A stretch of DNA of 37,854 nt, from contig NZ_JAMQQG010000041.1 of NCBI RefSeq assembly GCF_023716925.1, positions 1-37,854 on the forward strand, given 5' to 3'. Of this stretch, positions 27,595 to 35,304 are shown one piece after another (the stretch's first letter is position 1; each line of letters opens with the position of its first letter). The stretch comes from Frankia sp. R82 (GTDB lineage Bacteria > Actinomycetota > Actinomycetes > Frankiales > Frankiaceae). The translations under genes and the position numbers were made by a program. The notes beneath the pieces were generated by a model. The model did no database searches, was not told the origin of the DNA, and saw only the letters and a program-made list of their open reading frames with translations.

Positions 27595-27924
27595 ATGGCC
27601 AAGGGCATCCTGCTGGTGCAGTCGCGTCCCGTCAGCGCCGAGGCGGAGGCGGAGTACAACCGCTGGTACGACGAGGAGCACATCCCGGACGTCCTCAAGG
27701 TGCCCGGGATCGTCGCCGCCCGGCGTTTCCGCGCCCGTGACGCCGGCCCGATCACGGTGTCGGGCGGGGCACAGCCGTACGTGATCGTGTACGAGCTCGA
27801 GGCGGACGACCTCAACACCCCCATGGACGAGCTCGCCAAGCGGACCGCCGAAGGCAGCGTCACCCTCAGCGACACGATCGACCGCCCGTCGCTGACCACC
27901 GTCTACGAGCTCCTCGGCGAGTAG
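27595..27924 (+). CDS. Small ABM/EthD-like dimeric alpha/beta-barrel protein
   Basis: 109 residues from ATG 27595 with GGAG 5 bases upstream. The sequence GILLVQSRPVSAEAEAEYNR WYDEEHIPDV followed by VPGIVAARRF and YVIVYELEAD is the classical one-domain barrel pattern in which a Trp-Tyr-x-x-x-His segment lines the active pocket (as in EthD and related small oxygenases or isomerases). No specific reaction can be assigned. It follows the TerD-HNH gene by 80 bases and may be co-transcribed. Confidence 0.78.
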   Translation: MAKGILLVQSRPVSAEAEAEYNRWYDEEHIPDVLKVPGIVAARRFRARDAGPITVSGGAQPYVIVYELEADDLNTPMDELAKRTAEGSVTLSDTIDRPSLTTVYELLGE

Positions 27925-28222
27925 GTCGTCCGAGGCCAGTCGCACAGGTGACCCACGCGACTGGCCCACCGTGTTCGCACCATCGTGTTCGCACCGCTGC
28001 GCAGATGGGGCCATCGGCGTTGCGCTGGCCTGGGACGGACCAACCTGGCTGGGGTCCGTCGCCGTCTGCTGCAACCCGCACCTCGGACAGCCAGAGACGA
28101 CCGGTGAGCGACACGGGCGTGACAACCCAACGATCTCCGGTGGCCGGAAGAGCTGCAGGCATCACCCAAGGCGCGGCAGGAGTACAGGACACGTAGCGTT
28201 CCACCTCTCCGGCCACAGTCAT
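27866..28222 (-). CDS. Possible small hypothetical protein or remnant
   Basis: A minus-strand frame from ATG 28222 (MTVAGEVERYVSCTPAAPWV... SLTGRLWLSEVRVAADGDGP). Third-position bias is moderate. It runs through a 14-bp tandem duplication (gtgttcgcaccatc, 27971-27995) that may have shifted the frame, and its end overlaps the ABM-like gene. It is either a decayed gene or a chance frame; apart from it I see nothing in 27925-28218. Confidence 0.25.
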   Translation of the reverse strand: MTVAGEVERYVSCTPAAPWVMPAALPATGDRWVVTPVSLTGRLWLSEVRVAADGDGPQPGWSVPGQRNADGPICAAVRTRWCEHGGPVAWVTCATGLGRPTRRGARRRWSATGGRSCR

Positions 28223-29850
28223 GAGCAGAGATCTGGCGGGGGCTGACTGTAAGGGTTTCGGCGGGGGCGGCGTTGCGGGTCGACCTGCGGAGGCGGAATA
28301 AAAGTGGGCCTTCGGTCGTCTTCCATGATAATTTCCCAGCGTTCCCGATGGATTCGATGATGGTGCCGACCGCAGAGGAGAACTGCATTATCGAGCGCCG
28401 TTTCTCCGCCGTCCACCCACGGCCGAATATGATGCACTTCGCACCATGAAGGTGGGCGGTCGCAGCCAGGGAAGCAACATCCGTGGTCGCGATTTACCAC
28501 GGCCCGGCGGATATGCGCCGGGAATGTTCGTCGAGAACGGCCGACATCCAACGGCACGCCATGGGGGTCGAGAATGATGCGACTGACGACCGCGTCGCAG
28601 GCGAGCCGGCGCAGGACCTCGCGAGGCAGGGGAAGTTGCCAGTTGGTCAGGGCCGGCTCGGTACCGCTGCCGATCAGGGTTGCCCAGGGGACGACGACGG
28701 TGAGGTGGGGGCGGGTGCCGCCGGTGGAGGGCACGGCGTCGGCGGACAGCGCGCGGCGGACGAACTCGACAAGCGCATCGGCGCGTCGGCGGGCGGGGCT
28801 GCGTGGATCGAGAGCGCCGTCGGCGGCGGGGTGCGGGGCGGAGAGCTGGTCAAGGGCGGTGCGCAGCAGAGCAGCGCCTTCGGCATCCAGTTCCCCGTGG
28901 ATGAGCATGGTGCCTTCGGCGGTGTCGGTGAAGGTGAGCCGGCGGACGTCCTGCGGATCAGCCCGCACGTCACCACTGTCACCACCAGCATTGTCCTTCT
29001 TGCCGGCGTCACCGTGCTTGCCGGTGTTGCCGTGCTTGCCGGTGTTGCCGCGACGGTTGTGAATGCCGGTGTCGCTGTCGGCGTGGGGGTCGTCACCACC
29101 GGGGGAAGGGTCCACGTAGGTAAGTTGCTCGCGGATGCTGGCACCCAGGCGGTGAAGCTGGCGGCGGTCCATCTGATTCGCATAGGCCAGCAGATGGGCT
29201 TCCGCCTTGGCGCGGGTGGCGTCATCGAGGTCGGCGGGCAGGGTACGCAGCGACTCGAGGATGGCCCGGGCGTTGTCGGGGCCGATCCGGCCTTCGGCCA
29301 GGGCCAGGCCGACAGCCTGGTAAGGGCCGTTGAGGATGTCATAGGCGAGGGCGATCTGCTTCTTCGCGTCGTCGCGGGTCAGTTGTAGCTGGTCACGCAT
29401 CCAGGCGGGCAGGTCATGGGCGCCCTCGCTGGTGGCGAACCCGCGGGCGGCTGCTTCGACGAGGGTGTGGCTACGGGCGGCGATCAGTTGGGCGGCCAGA
29501 GCGTGCAGGCCGTGGAGCACATCGGCGACATCCTGGTTCGACCACTGCCAGCCCTGCGCTGCCAGCAGGTCCTCCATCGCCCCGCCGAGGACGACCAGGC
29601 ACTCGTGCGCGCTACGCGAGCCATCACCACCGGCTGCGGCGCCCTCGGACACACCCGGCATGCCGAGGGTGGGAGCATCGGGCACGTTCTCGGCGGAAAA
29701 CTCGCCGGGAGCAGCCGACGAGAAACCGGCCGAACAAACCGGGTTCTCGGAACCGGCGGGAACGCCACTCGTTCTTTCGGCCTGATGTGTGCCGGGCCTG
29801 GGATGGACCGGCGGCGCAGGGCCGGCTGCATCTTTCGGATCGAAAGGCAT
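28219..29850 (-). CDS. DUF222/13E12-family HNH endonuclease (second copy type)
   Basis: 543 residues. After an 80-residue variable, Pro/Gly-rich lead comes DUF222 (CLVVLGGAMEDLLAAQGWQW; SHTLVEAAARGFATSEGAHD). An Asp/Gly/Lys-rich linker follows with GNTGKH repeats from an 18-bp tandem array (29001-29050), then a second half. The C-terminal HNH reads VNRDHGCCFPGCDRPPSWCE, VHHIRPWVDGGETALDNAVL, LCGRHHHRIHRERW. The metal-site Cys and His residues are intact. The protein differs clearly from the copy at 14445, so the two are not a recent duplication. A LexA-like box lies 32 bases upstream of the start and two DnaA boxes lie beyond it. Confidence 0.92.
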   Translation of the reverse strand: MPFDPKDAAGPAPPVHPRPGTHQAERTSGVPAGSENPVCSAGFSSAAPGEFSAENVPDAPTLGMPGVSEGAAAGGDGSRSAHECLVVLGGAMEDLLAAQGWQWSNQDVADVLHGLHALAAQLIAARSHTLVEAAARGFATSEGAHDLPAWMRDQLQLTRDDAKKQIALAYDILNGPYQAVGLALAEGRIGPDNARAILESLRTLPADLDDATRAKAEAHLLAYANQMDRRQLHRLGASIREQLTYVDPSPGGDDPHADSDTGIHNRRGNTGKHGNTGKHGDAGKKDNAGGDSGDVRADPQDVRRLTFTDTAEGTMLIHGELDAEGAALLRTALDQLSAPHPAADGALDPRSPARRRADALVEFVRRALSADAVPSTGGTRPHLTVVVPWATLIGSGTEPALTNWQLPLPREVLRRLACDAVVSRIILDPHGVPLDVGRSRRTFPAHIRRAVVNRDHGCCFPGCDRPPSWCEVHHIRPWVDGGETALDNAVLLCGRHHHRIHRERWEIIMEDDRRPTFIPPPQVDPQRRPRRNPYSQPPPDLCS

Positions 29851-29881
29851 GCCCCGACCATAACCGACCCCAACCCTGCTG

Positions 29882-29897
29882 TCGAACGTCAGTTCGG
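29882..29897. promoter_or_regulatory. Putative LexA (SOS) box upstream of the second DUF222-HNH gene
   Basis: TCGAAC-GTCA-GTTCGG matches TCGAAC-N4-GTTCGA at 11 of 12 positions and lies 32-47 bases upstream of the start at 29850, a normal place for a repressor site. Confidence 0.68.
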
Positions 29898-29927
29898 ACT
29901 AGAAGATGCATGGTCCGAAGATGACCC

Positions 29928-29936
29928 TGTGGACAA
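29928..29936 (-). promoter_or_regulatory. DnaA box (TTGTCCACA)
   Basis: The + strand reads TGTGGACAA, i.e. an exact TTGTCCACA on the minus strand, the form preferred in high-G+C actinobacteria. Confidence 0.55.
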
Positions 29937-29968
29937 AATCCACCCCGGACGGGCCGAGCAACGAAGGC

Positions 29969-29977
29969 TGTGGATAA
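29969..29977 (-). promoter_or_regulatory. DnaA box (TTATCCACA)
   Basis: The + strand reads TGTGGATAA, an exact classical DnaA box in the same orientation, 41 bp from the first. Confidence 0.55.
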
Positions 29978-30064
29978 CGGTTTTCCGCTTACATACAGGA
30001 GGTAACCTGGAATGAGGAGCCAAGCTGGTAACGGAGGTCGGCGTGCGATTTTCGCCGTGACCGG

Positions 30065-30847
30065 TCAGTGGGAGGTGCTGCGGCGGAACAGGCGGGTGGC
30101 GGTGAGCCAGGAGACGGCGAGGATGCCCACCGACCAGGCGATGGCGATCAGGGCCTCGTGGCCGAGGCTCGCGCCGGTGGAGGTGTGGCCCATCCACAGG
30201 CCGCGCATCGTTTCGATGATCGGGGTGAACGGCTGGTTCTGGGCGAAGCCCCGCAGCACGCTCGGCATCGTGTCCGTCGGGACGAACGCGGTGCTCACAT
30301 AGGGCAGGAACATCAGCACGAAGGTGAACGAGTTCGCCGCCTCGGGGCCGCCGGCGAGCAGGCCGACCGCCGCGGCGAGCCAGGACAGCGCCAGGATGAA
30401 CAGCACGATCATTCCGATCGCGCCGGCCCAGTGCCACACCGAGGTGGTCGGCCGCCAGCCGATGCCCAGGCCCACGCCGATGACCAGGGCGGTCGCCAGC
30501 AGGTTGCGGGTGAGGCTCGCCGCTACCTGGCCGAGCAGGATCGCCGACGCCCGGATCGGCATGGACCGGAACCGGTCCACGATGCCGCCGGCCATGTCGG
30601 TGGCCAGCGCCACCGCCGTCGTCCCCGCGCCGAACCCGGCGCACAGCACGATCAGGCCAGGTACCACGTAGTCGACGTACGGCCCATGGTCGCGCAGCGC
30701 ACCGCCGAAGACATAGACGAACAGCATCATCAGGATGATCGGCAGCATCAGCGCCGTGAAGAACGCCTCCGGATCCCGCCACGACCGCCGCAGGCAGCGG
30801 CTGACCATGATCCGGGAGTCGACGAGGTCGTAGGTGAGGCTGCTCAT
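30065..30847 (-). CDS. ABC-2 type transporter permease (DrrB-like)
   Basis: 260 residues with six predicted membrane helices. The N-terminal cytoplasmic helix RIMVSRCLRRSWRDPEAFFT precedes helix 1 (LMLPIILMMLFVYVFGGAL). The DrrB-type segments GIVDRFRSMPIRASAILLGQ and LPYVSTAFVPTDTMP with QPFTPIIETMRGLWMG are present. Its ATG overlaps the ATPase stop (ATGA), so the pair is translationally coupled. Together they would form an exporter of hydrophobic compounds such as antibiotics. Confidence 0.92.
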   Translation of the reverse strand: MSSLTYDLVDSRIMVSRCLRRSWRDPEAFFTALMLPIILMMLFVYVFGGALRDHGPYVDYVVPGLIVLCAGFGAGTTAVALATDMAGGIVDRFRSMPIRASAILLGQVAASLTRNLLATALVIGVGLGIGWRPTTSVWHWAGAIGMIVLFILALSWLAAAVGLLAGGPEAANSFTFVLMFLPYVSTAFVPTDTMPSVLRGFAQNQPFTPIIETMRGLWMGHTSTGASLGHEALIAIAWSVGILAVSWLTATRLFRRSTSH

Positions 30848-31956
30848 CGGGCGATCTCCGATCGGGTGGCGGGACGGGGAGCCGGGGTGGTGCCGGCGGT
30901 ACCGGTGAGGGCGGTGTCGGTGAGGGCGGTGTCGGTGAGGGCGAGGAAGACGTCGTCGAGGCTGGGACGGTGGGTCGACACCCGGGGTGATCCGGCGCCG
31001 GTGCTGCCGCCGGCGGCGACCAGCAGGTCGAGCAGGTCGCGCAGTCGGGCACTGGAGCCGTCCGTGGGGATGTCGATGCTGAAGGCACCGTCATCGGCGG
31101 CCTCGATCGTGAAGCCGGACCCGGCAACCACAGCACCCGCGACGGTCCGCACGCTCACGGCAGGAACGCCGAGAGCTGGCGCGAAGGCGGAGGAGGCCGG
31201 AGCGGACGGCGTCAGAGCGGCGAGGGCGGCCTGGTAGGCGCGGGCGTCGGGGAAGCGCAGGCGGACGATCTCGGTGCCGAGGCTGGACTTGAGCTCCTCG
31301 GGGGTGCCGCGGGCGACGATCCGGCCGGCGGTGAGCATGCCGACGGTGTCGGCGAGCTGGTCGGCCTCCTCGAGGTACTGGGTGGTCAGCAGGATCGTGA
31401 CGTCCTGGGCGGCGAGGTGGCGCACGGTGCCCCAGAGCTGCTCGCGGCTGCGCGGGTCGAGGCCGGTGGTCGGCTCGTCCAGAAACAGCAGCTCCGGGCG
31501 GCGGATCATGCTGGCGGCGAGGTCGAGGCGACGGCGCATCCCGCCGGAGTACGTCTTCACCCGGCGGTCCTGTGCGTCGGTCAGGTCGAACTCGGCGAGC
31601 AGCTCCGCGGCGCGGGCCCGGGCGGCGCGCCGGCCCAGGTGCAGCAGGCCGGCCATCATCTCCAGGTTCTCCCGGCCGGTCAGGACGTCGTCGACCGCGG
31701 CGTACTGGCCGGTGAGGCTGATCACCCCCTTCACACCGACTGGGTCGGTCAGCAGGTCGTGCCCAGCGACGGTGGCGCGCCCGGAGTCGGGACGCACCAG
31801 CGTGGCCAGGATCCGCACCAACGTCGTCTTGCCCGCACCGTTCGGGCCGAGCAGCCCGAACACCGAGCCACGCTCGAGCGCAAGGTCGACGCCGTCGAGC
31901 ACAACCTGCCCGCCGAAGGCCTTGCGGATCCCCTCCGCAACAACTGTGTATGACAC
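30844..31956 (-). CDS. ABC transporter ATP-binding protein (DrrA-like)
   Basis: 370 residues from GTG 31956. Walker A is GPNGAGKTT, the Q-loop TGQYAAVDD, the signature YSGGMRRRLD and Walker B LLFLDEPTTGLD. The H-loop position reads TTQYLEEAD, with Gln in place of His as in DrrA-type drug exporters. The C-terminal extension ends HRPSLDDVFLALT, typical of DrrA. Three LTDTA-type repeats then follow, from a 15-bp array (30904-30945). The GTG lies inside the left operator copy and has no ribosome binding site, so the transcript may be leaderless. A TTG at 31965 is an alternative. Divergent TetR gene at 32011. Confidence 0.92.
   Translation of the reverse strand: MSYTVVAEGIRKAFGGQVVLDGVDLALERGSVFGLLGPNGAGKTTLVRILATLVRPDSGRATVAGHDLLTDPVGVKGVISLTGQYAAVDDVLTGRENLEMMAGLLHLGRRAARARAAELLAEFDLTDAQDRRVKTYSGGMRRRLDLAASMIRRPELLFLDEPTTGLDPRSREQLWGTVRHLAAQDVTILLTTQYLEEADQLADTVGMLTAGRIVARGTPEELKSSLGTEIVRLRFPDARAYQAALAALTPSAPASSAFAPALGVPAVSVRTVAGAVVAGSGFTIEAADDGAFSIDIPTDGSSARLRDLLDLLVAAGGSTGAGSPRVSTHRPSLDDVFLALTDTALTDTALTGTAGTTPAPRPATRSEIAR
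30904..30945. repeat. 15-bp tandem repeat x2.8 at the 3' end of the ABC ATPase gene
   Basis: Copies of ggtgagggcggtgtc at 30904 and 30919 and a partial copy from 30934. In frame on the minus strand, giving LTDTA repeats just after the last conserved ATPase motif. Confidence 0.93.
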
Positions 31957-31981
31957 ACACGGCAATGTATATGACGTACAC
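31945..31981. promoter_or_regulatory. Two TetR-type operator copies between exporter and regulator
   Basis: TGTGTATGACACACAC (31945-31960) and TGTATATGACGTACAC (31966-31981) agree at 13 of 16 positions, start 21 bp apart (two helical turns), and each is an imperfect palindrome. They sit between the divergent DrrA-like and TetR genes, and the left copy covers the exporter's GTG start. Confidence 0.7.
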
Positions 31982-32010
31982 AGTAGTCGTCCAGCCGTAT
32001 CCTCGCTGAC

Positions 32011-32871
32011 GTGGACGGGACCCGTAGGCCCAGCGAGGCGGCCCCCGCGGCCCCTCAGCCGCTGCCGCCGGGAATCGACCTGCTCTGGGGACGTCGCGCC
32101 CGTGGCGGACGTGGCCCACGGCCGGGCCTGTCGGTGGACGCGATCGTCACCGCCGCCATCGAGCTTGCCGACGCCGAGGGGCTCGAGGCCGTGTCGATGG
32201 CGCGGGTCGCGAAGGCACTCGGCTTCACGACGATGTCGCTCTACCGGTACGTGGCCAGTAAGGACGAGCTGCTCACCCTGATGTGGAACGCCAGCGCCGT
32301 CGGCGTCGAGTCACTGACGTTGGACGGGGCGAGCTGGCGCGAGAAGCTACGCGCCTGGGCTCTCGTCCAACGGGAGATGATCGACCGCCACGCCTGGATC
32401 ACCCAGATGCCGATGGCCGCGCCGCCGCTCGCACCCAACTCGATGACGTTCGTCGAACTCGGCCTCGCCAGCCTCGACGACACCGGACTGCCCGGCGCCG
32501 AGAAGCTCCGGATGATCGGCCTGCTCAGCTCCTACACCCTCAGCGAGGCCCGGATGGCCAACGACGCCGCCCGCGCCGCCGCAGCCGCAGCCGCAGCCGC
32601 CATGGCCGCCGCCGCGGAGACCGGTGAGACGCCGACGGCGTCACCCGGGTGGACGTTCGAGGCGCTGCTGCGCGAACTGGTGGACGAGCGGACGTATCCG
32701 CGGCTGCACGCGATCGCCTGGTCCGGCGAGATCGGCGACAACCCGAGCGGCTTCGACGAACGGGCGGAGTTTCTTCTCGGCGTCGACACCATCCTCGACG
32801 GCGTCGCCGCCCTCATCCATCGTTACCGTGGCGGTTCCGCGGACGGCTCGGAAACAGCCTCAGCGCGGTGA
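32011..32871 (+). CDS. TetR-family regulator of the adjacent ABC exporter
   Basis: 286 residues from a GTG at 32011. The N-terminal 45 residues are Pro/Arg-rich. The DNA-binding domain covers about 45-95 (LSVDAIVTAAIELADAEGLE; ARVAKALGFTTMSLYRYV; SKDELLTLM). The C-terminal ligand domain is of the TetR_C_1 (TetR tetracycline-type) group, with a poly-Ala stretch (about 187-202). Divergent from the DrrAB-like pair across two operator copies, so it most likely represses the exporter and itself until a ligand binds. Confidence 0.92.
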   Translation: MDGTRRPSEAAPAAPQPLPPGIDLLWGRRARGGRGPRPGLSVDAIVTAAIELADAEGLEAVSMARVAKALGFTTMSLYRYVASKDELLTLMWNASAVGVESLTLDGASWREKLRAWALVQREMIDRHAWITQMPMAAPPLAPNSMTFVELGLASLDDTGLPGAEKLRMIGLLSSYTLSEARMANDAARAAAAAAAAAMAAAAETGETPTASPGWTFEALLRELVDERTYPRLHAIAWSGEIGDNPSGFDERAEFLLGVDTILDGVAALIHRYRGGSADGSETASAR

Positions 32872-33584
32872 TGCCAGCATGCTGGCATACGCCATCGCCT
32901 CACGCGTGAGTTCTCGCAGCCTGGCGAGACTTTCCGCGGTGGACAGGTCAGGCTGCCAGGAAGCGACGCTGTGCCACCCGTCGCTGCTTTTCAACGAGGG
33001 GATCGGAGCCACCATCCGCAGGCCGACCGGCGGCTCGGCCAGCCGGAACACCAGCCAGTTCGTGCCGAGCGCCACCACCGCCGCAATCCCGTCCGCCACG
33101 ATCACCGGAACCCCATACACCGGCACCGCATCCCGCGGTTGCGGAGCCACGATAACCAGCTGTTCGACCAGGTCGGGGTGGGTGTTCAACCACCAGCCAT
33201 CGAGGGCCATGTCACCCTTGGGGTTCGGCCGCACGCCCGCAGCCGACGGTAGGCCAGCAGGTCCTGGTTGGCCGGGACATCCAACAGCGACGCCGCCACA
33301 CCACCGACCTCCACCGGTATCACCTCTCCCAGAAAGGCAGCAGCTCGGTCCTCGTCGAACCGACCAGAAATCCCGCATATAACAGCAACCACCATCACCA
33401 CTGCAATCGGTGCCGCAACAGCCAGAAGCCACACAATCAGCAGGGTTCCCACAACCGCCAGAACGAGCGCGAACAGAATCACGAGCACACGCACGGGAGG
33501 ACTCAGCAACAGGAGCCGGATCTGCGATGCGGTCACAGAAACCCCGACACCCCGGAGATCATCAGCTTCGAGGAGTAGAAACAC
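32860..33584 (-). pseudogene. Membrane protein gene broken by a frameshift
   Basis: Two minus-strand frames form one protein. From GTG 33584 the first gives VTASQIRLLLLSPPVRVLVI with two adjacent helices (ILFALVLAVVGTLLIVWLLA; APIAVVMVVAVICGI) and continues DVPANQDLLAYRRLRACG. The second resumes VRPNPKGDMALDGWWLNTHP, then VIVADGIAAVVALGTNWLVF and ends ...AMAYASMLASPR. The shift lies in about 33225-33245. Membership is unknown; the C-terminal part looks like a cytoplasmic nuclease-related or NERD-like module, but that is only an impression. It could be an assembly error rather than a mutation. The 3' end overlaps the convergent TetR gene by 12 bases. Confidence 0.6.
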
Positions 33585-33783
33585 CTACTCGACCAGAACA
33601 TATCTGGATTGAAAAAGTGGCTCGGGATTCCGTCAACAAGTAACTCTCCTACCCTCGCCGCGCGCTCCGCGCGATGCTGCACGTCATCGACTCACTCGCC
33701 AAGCCCCAGATGCCACCGATCTCCGCTCGAACATCCCATGAGTGACATACTGGCAGCTGAATCGTCGATCGGAGGTCGTTGCG

Positions 33784-33960
33784 GTGGAAACCGATCCGTC
33801 GTTGCCAGGCGGGCTCGACGCGCCCTTCGATGACCTGCCGTTCATCGACGAAAATGTGGCGCGCGCGGCGGCGCCGGCCGCGGCGGCCTAGCCAGTGCTG
33901 ACCCAGTCCGTCCTGCCCGCGCTCGCGCACCTGCGCAATGGCAACGCCTTTGATCCCCCG
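33784..33960 (+). pseudogene. 5' fragment of a gene interrupted by TAG and truncated at the WD40 island
   Basis: GTG 33784 has a perfect GGAGGT 7 bases upstream and opens VETDPSLPGGLDAPFDDLPF, then IDENVARAAAPAAAA, and a TAG at 33889. The same frame continues as PVLTQSVLPALAHLRNGNAF without any break. The layout resembles the start of SRPBCC-type small-molecule-binding proteins, where a Trp often sits at the TAG position (TGG to TAG would explain it); this is inference. Homology ends near 33955, where the low-G+C WD40 sequence of the opposite strand begins. Confidence 0.5.
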
Positions 33961-33963
33961 AGA

Positions 33964-34911
33964 CTACTCGACCTTCCAGATGTTTACCGTCTGGGCATCG
34001 GACATGGCAGCAACCGCCTTCCCTGTCGGATGAAAATCCGCAGCGTGTATCGGAAACACATCATCGGTCGGTGGAGAGATGAAGATCGGTCTGCCAAGAT
34101 CGGAAAGGTCCCACATCGTGACACTCGCTCTATCCCCACTGGCAACGAGAAGATCGGCCGTTGGACTGAGCACTATCGGGCTAGCGCCGAATTCGGGGCG
34201 ATCAACCACACCCATCAGGACAATATCTCCCGGGTCCCGCACATTCCAAACTTTGATGGCGTTATCCTAGGAGGAGGTGACGAGTATATCCGAACTCGAG
34301 TTGAAAGAAGCCGCGAAGATCGGCGCCGAATGACATTTCATTGACCCGAGTCGCTGCGGCCTTCTGGGATCACCAACTTCATAGATGTGAATATCCCCTC
34401 CTTCGGTCGCCACGGCCAACTTGTTGCCATCAGCGTTGAAGCCACCGACCCAGAGGCGTTTTTCCTTGCCGTTGAAAACCGAAAGAATCTCCGGCTTCGA
34501 TAGATCATCCAATCTCCACAGGATTCCGGTATAGCTCACATCGGTAGTCAGAAGCGTCCGCCCAACCGGAGAAAATTCCACCGATCTCACACGCGCCGAA
34601 TGACCGGCGAGACGCGCCGCCAACGAAGGTCTGCGTGAACTTACGGAATCCCAGACTTCCACGACGTTGTTCAGAAACGAAGTTGTCGCACAGATAATTC
34701 CATCCGCACTGTAGGATACTTCTTCGATCGCCGCCGCACGCCGACGTCGGATCGCTCCAATGCGCTGCGGCCTACTCAGATCCGCGATGCCCCAGAACGA
34801 CAGACCACCGCCCCTCCCGCCAGTGGCCAGGGCTTCTCCCCGAGGCTCGAAGGCCAGGCCGACCCTCCAGTCAGTGCCCGTCCTCAAGGCCGCGATCAGA
34901 CGCTCCGACAT
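33964..34911 (-). pseudogene. WD40 seven-blade protein C, interrupted by an amber codon
   Basis: From ATG 34911 (GGAGAGG just upstream) the frame encodes about 315 residues with seven WD40 blades. Blade ends read LSFWGIADLSRPQRI, VEVWDSVSSRRPSLA, ILWRLDDLSKPEIL, IHIYEVGDPRRPQRL, IKVWNVRDPGDIVL, VTMWDLSDLGRPIF and VNIWKVE. A TAG at 34267-34269 interrupts blade five (LVTSS-stop-DNAIKVWNV); the same frame continues to 33964. Its start lies at the edge of a transposase remnant, so the true N-terminus may be lost. Paralog of the two genes upstream. Confidence 0.75.
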
Positions 34912-35195
34912 ACCTCTCCGTCCCTGAACTTTCGATGCCCCGAAGGAGACGTCACTTTCAGCGCCTCGACACCACCCTCGTTCCGAGCCTGAATCCACCC
35001 GTACACGGTGGAAACACACGCCCCGAACGCCAACGCAACGTCCCTCGGATGCATCCCTCGATTCACCGCGCTCAACGCGAACAGACGAACAGACGAACAT
35101 CCTCCAGATTGCGCCGCGGATACGAGCTCCAGTTCCCTTCTCCATCGTTCGATTACCCGACGCCGATATCCATCAATCCGACACCGACCGAACAA
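34896..35195 (-). mobile_element. IS630-type transposase remnant (N-terminal helix-turn-helix)
   Basis: A minus-strand frame reads CSSVRLFALSAVNRGMHPRD, then VALAFGACVSTVYGWIQARN and EGGVEALKVTSPSGHRKF. This is the N-terminal helix-turn-helix of IS630-family transposases (…REVAxxFGVSxSTVYRWxxRYxxGGxEAL…). The catalytic DDE domain is missing, and the frame ends where WD40 protein C begins. It is evidence that the island was shaped by transposition. Terminal repeats could not be identified. Confidence 0.6.
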
Positions 35196-35304
35196 GATTC
35201 CAGTAAATTAGTTTCTTCTTAGTAGTAGTGAAACGCCGGACGAGATTGGTCGCCGGCGCCTTCACATCCAAACTGGTCTACACGTTATCGAATATTGACC
35301 ACCT

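Noticed and set aside
28981-29050. Possible CRISPR-like repeats
   Set aside because: The units are contiguous 18-bp tandem copies inside the HNH coding frame with no spacers.
32827-32842. A third copy of the HNH-flanking palindrome (ggcggttccgcggacgg)
   Set aside because: Only about 12 bases match and the right arm is not palindromic; it lies within the TetR coding sequence.
33784-33891. The 35-codon frame as a RiPP precursor
   Set aside because: The C-terminal part is mostly Ala/Pro without Cys, Ser or Thr, no modifying enzyme is nearby, and the frame continues in coding-like sequence past the TAG, so a broken larger gene fits better.
34300-34316. A further LexA-like box in the WD40 region
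   Set aside because: Three mismatches to TCGAAC-N4-GTTCGA and located inside a coding frame.
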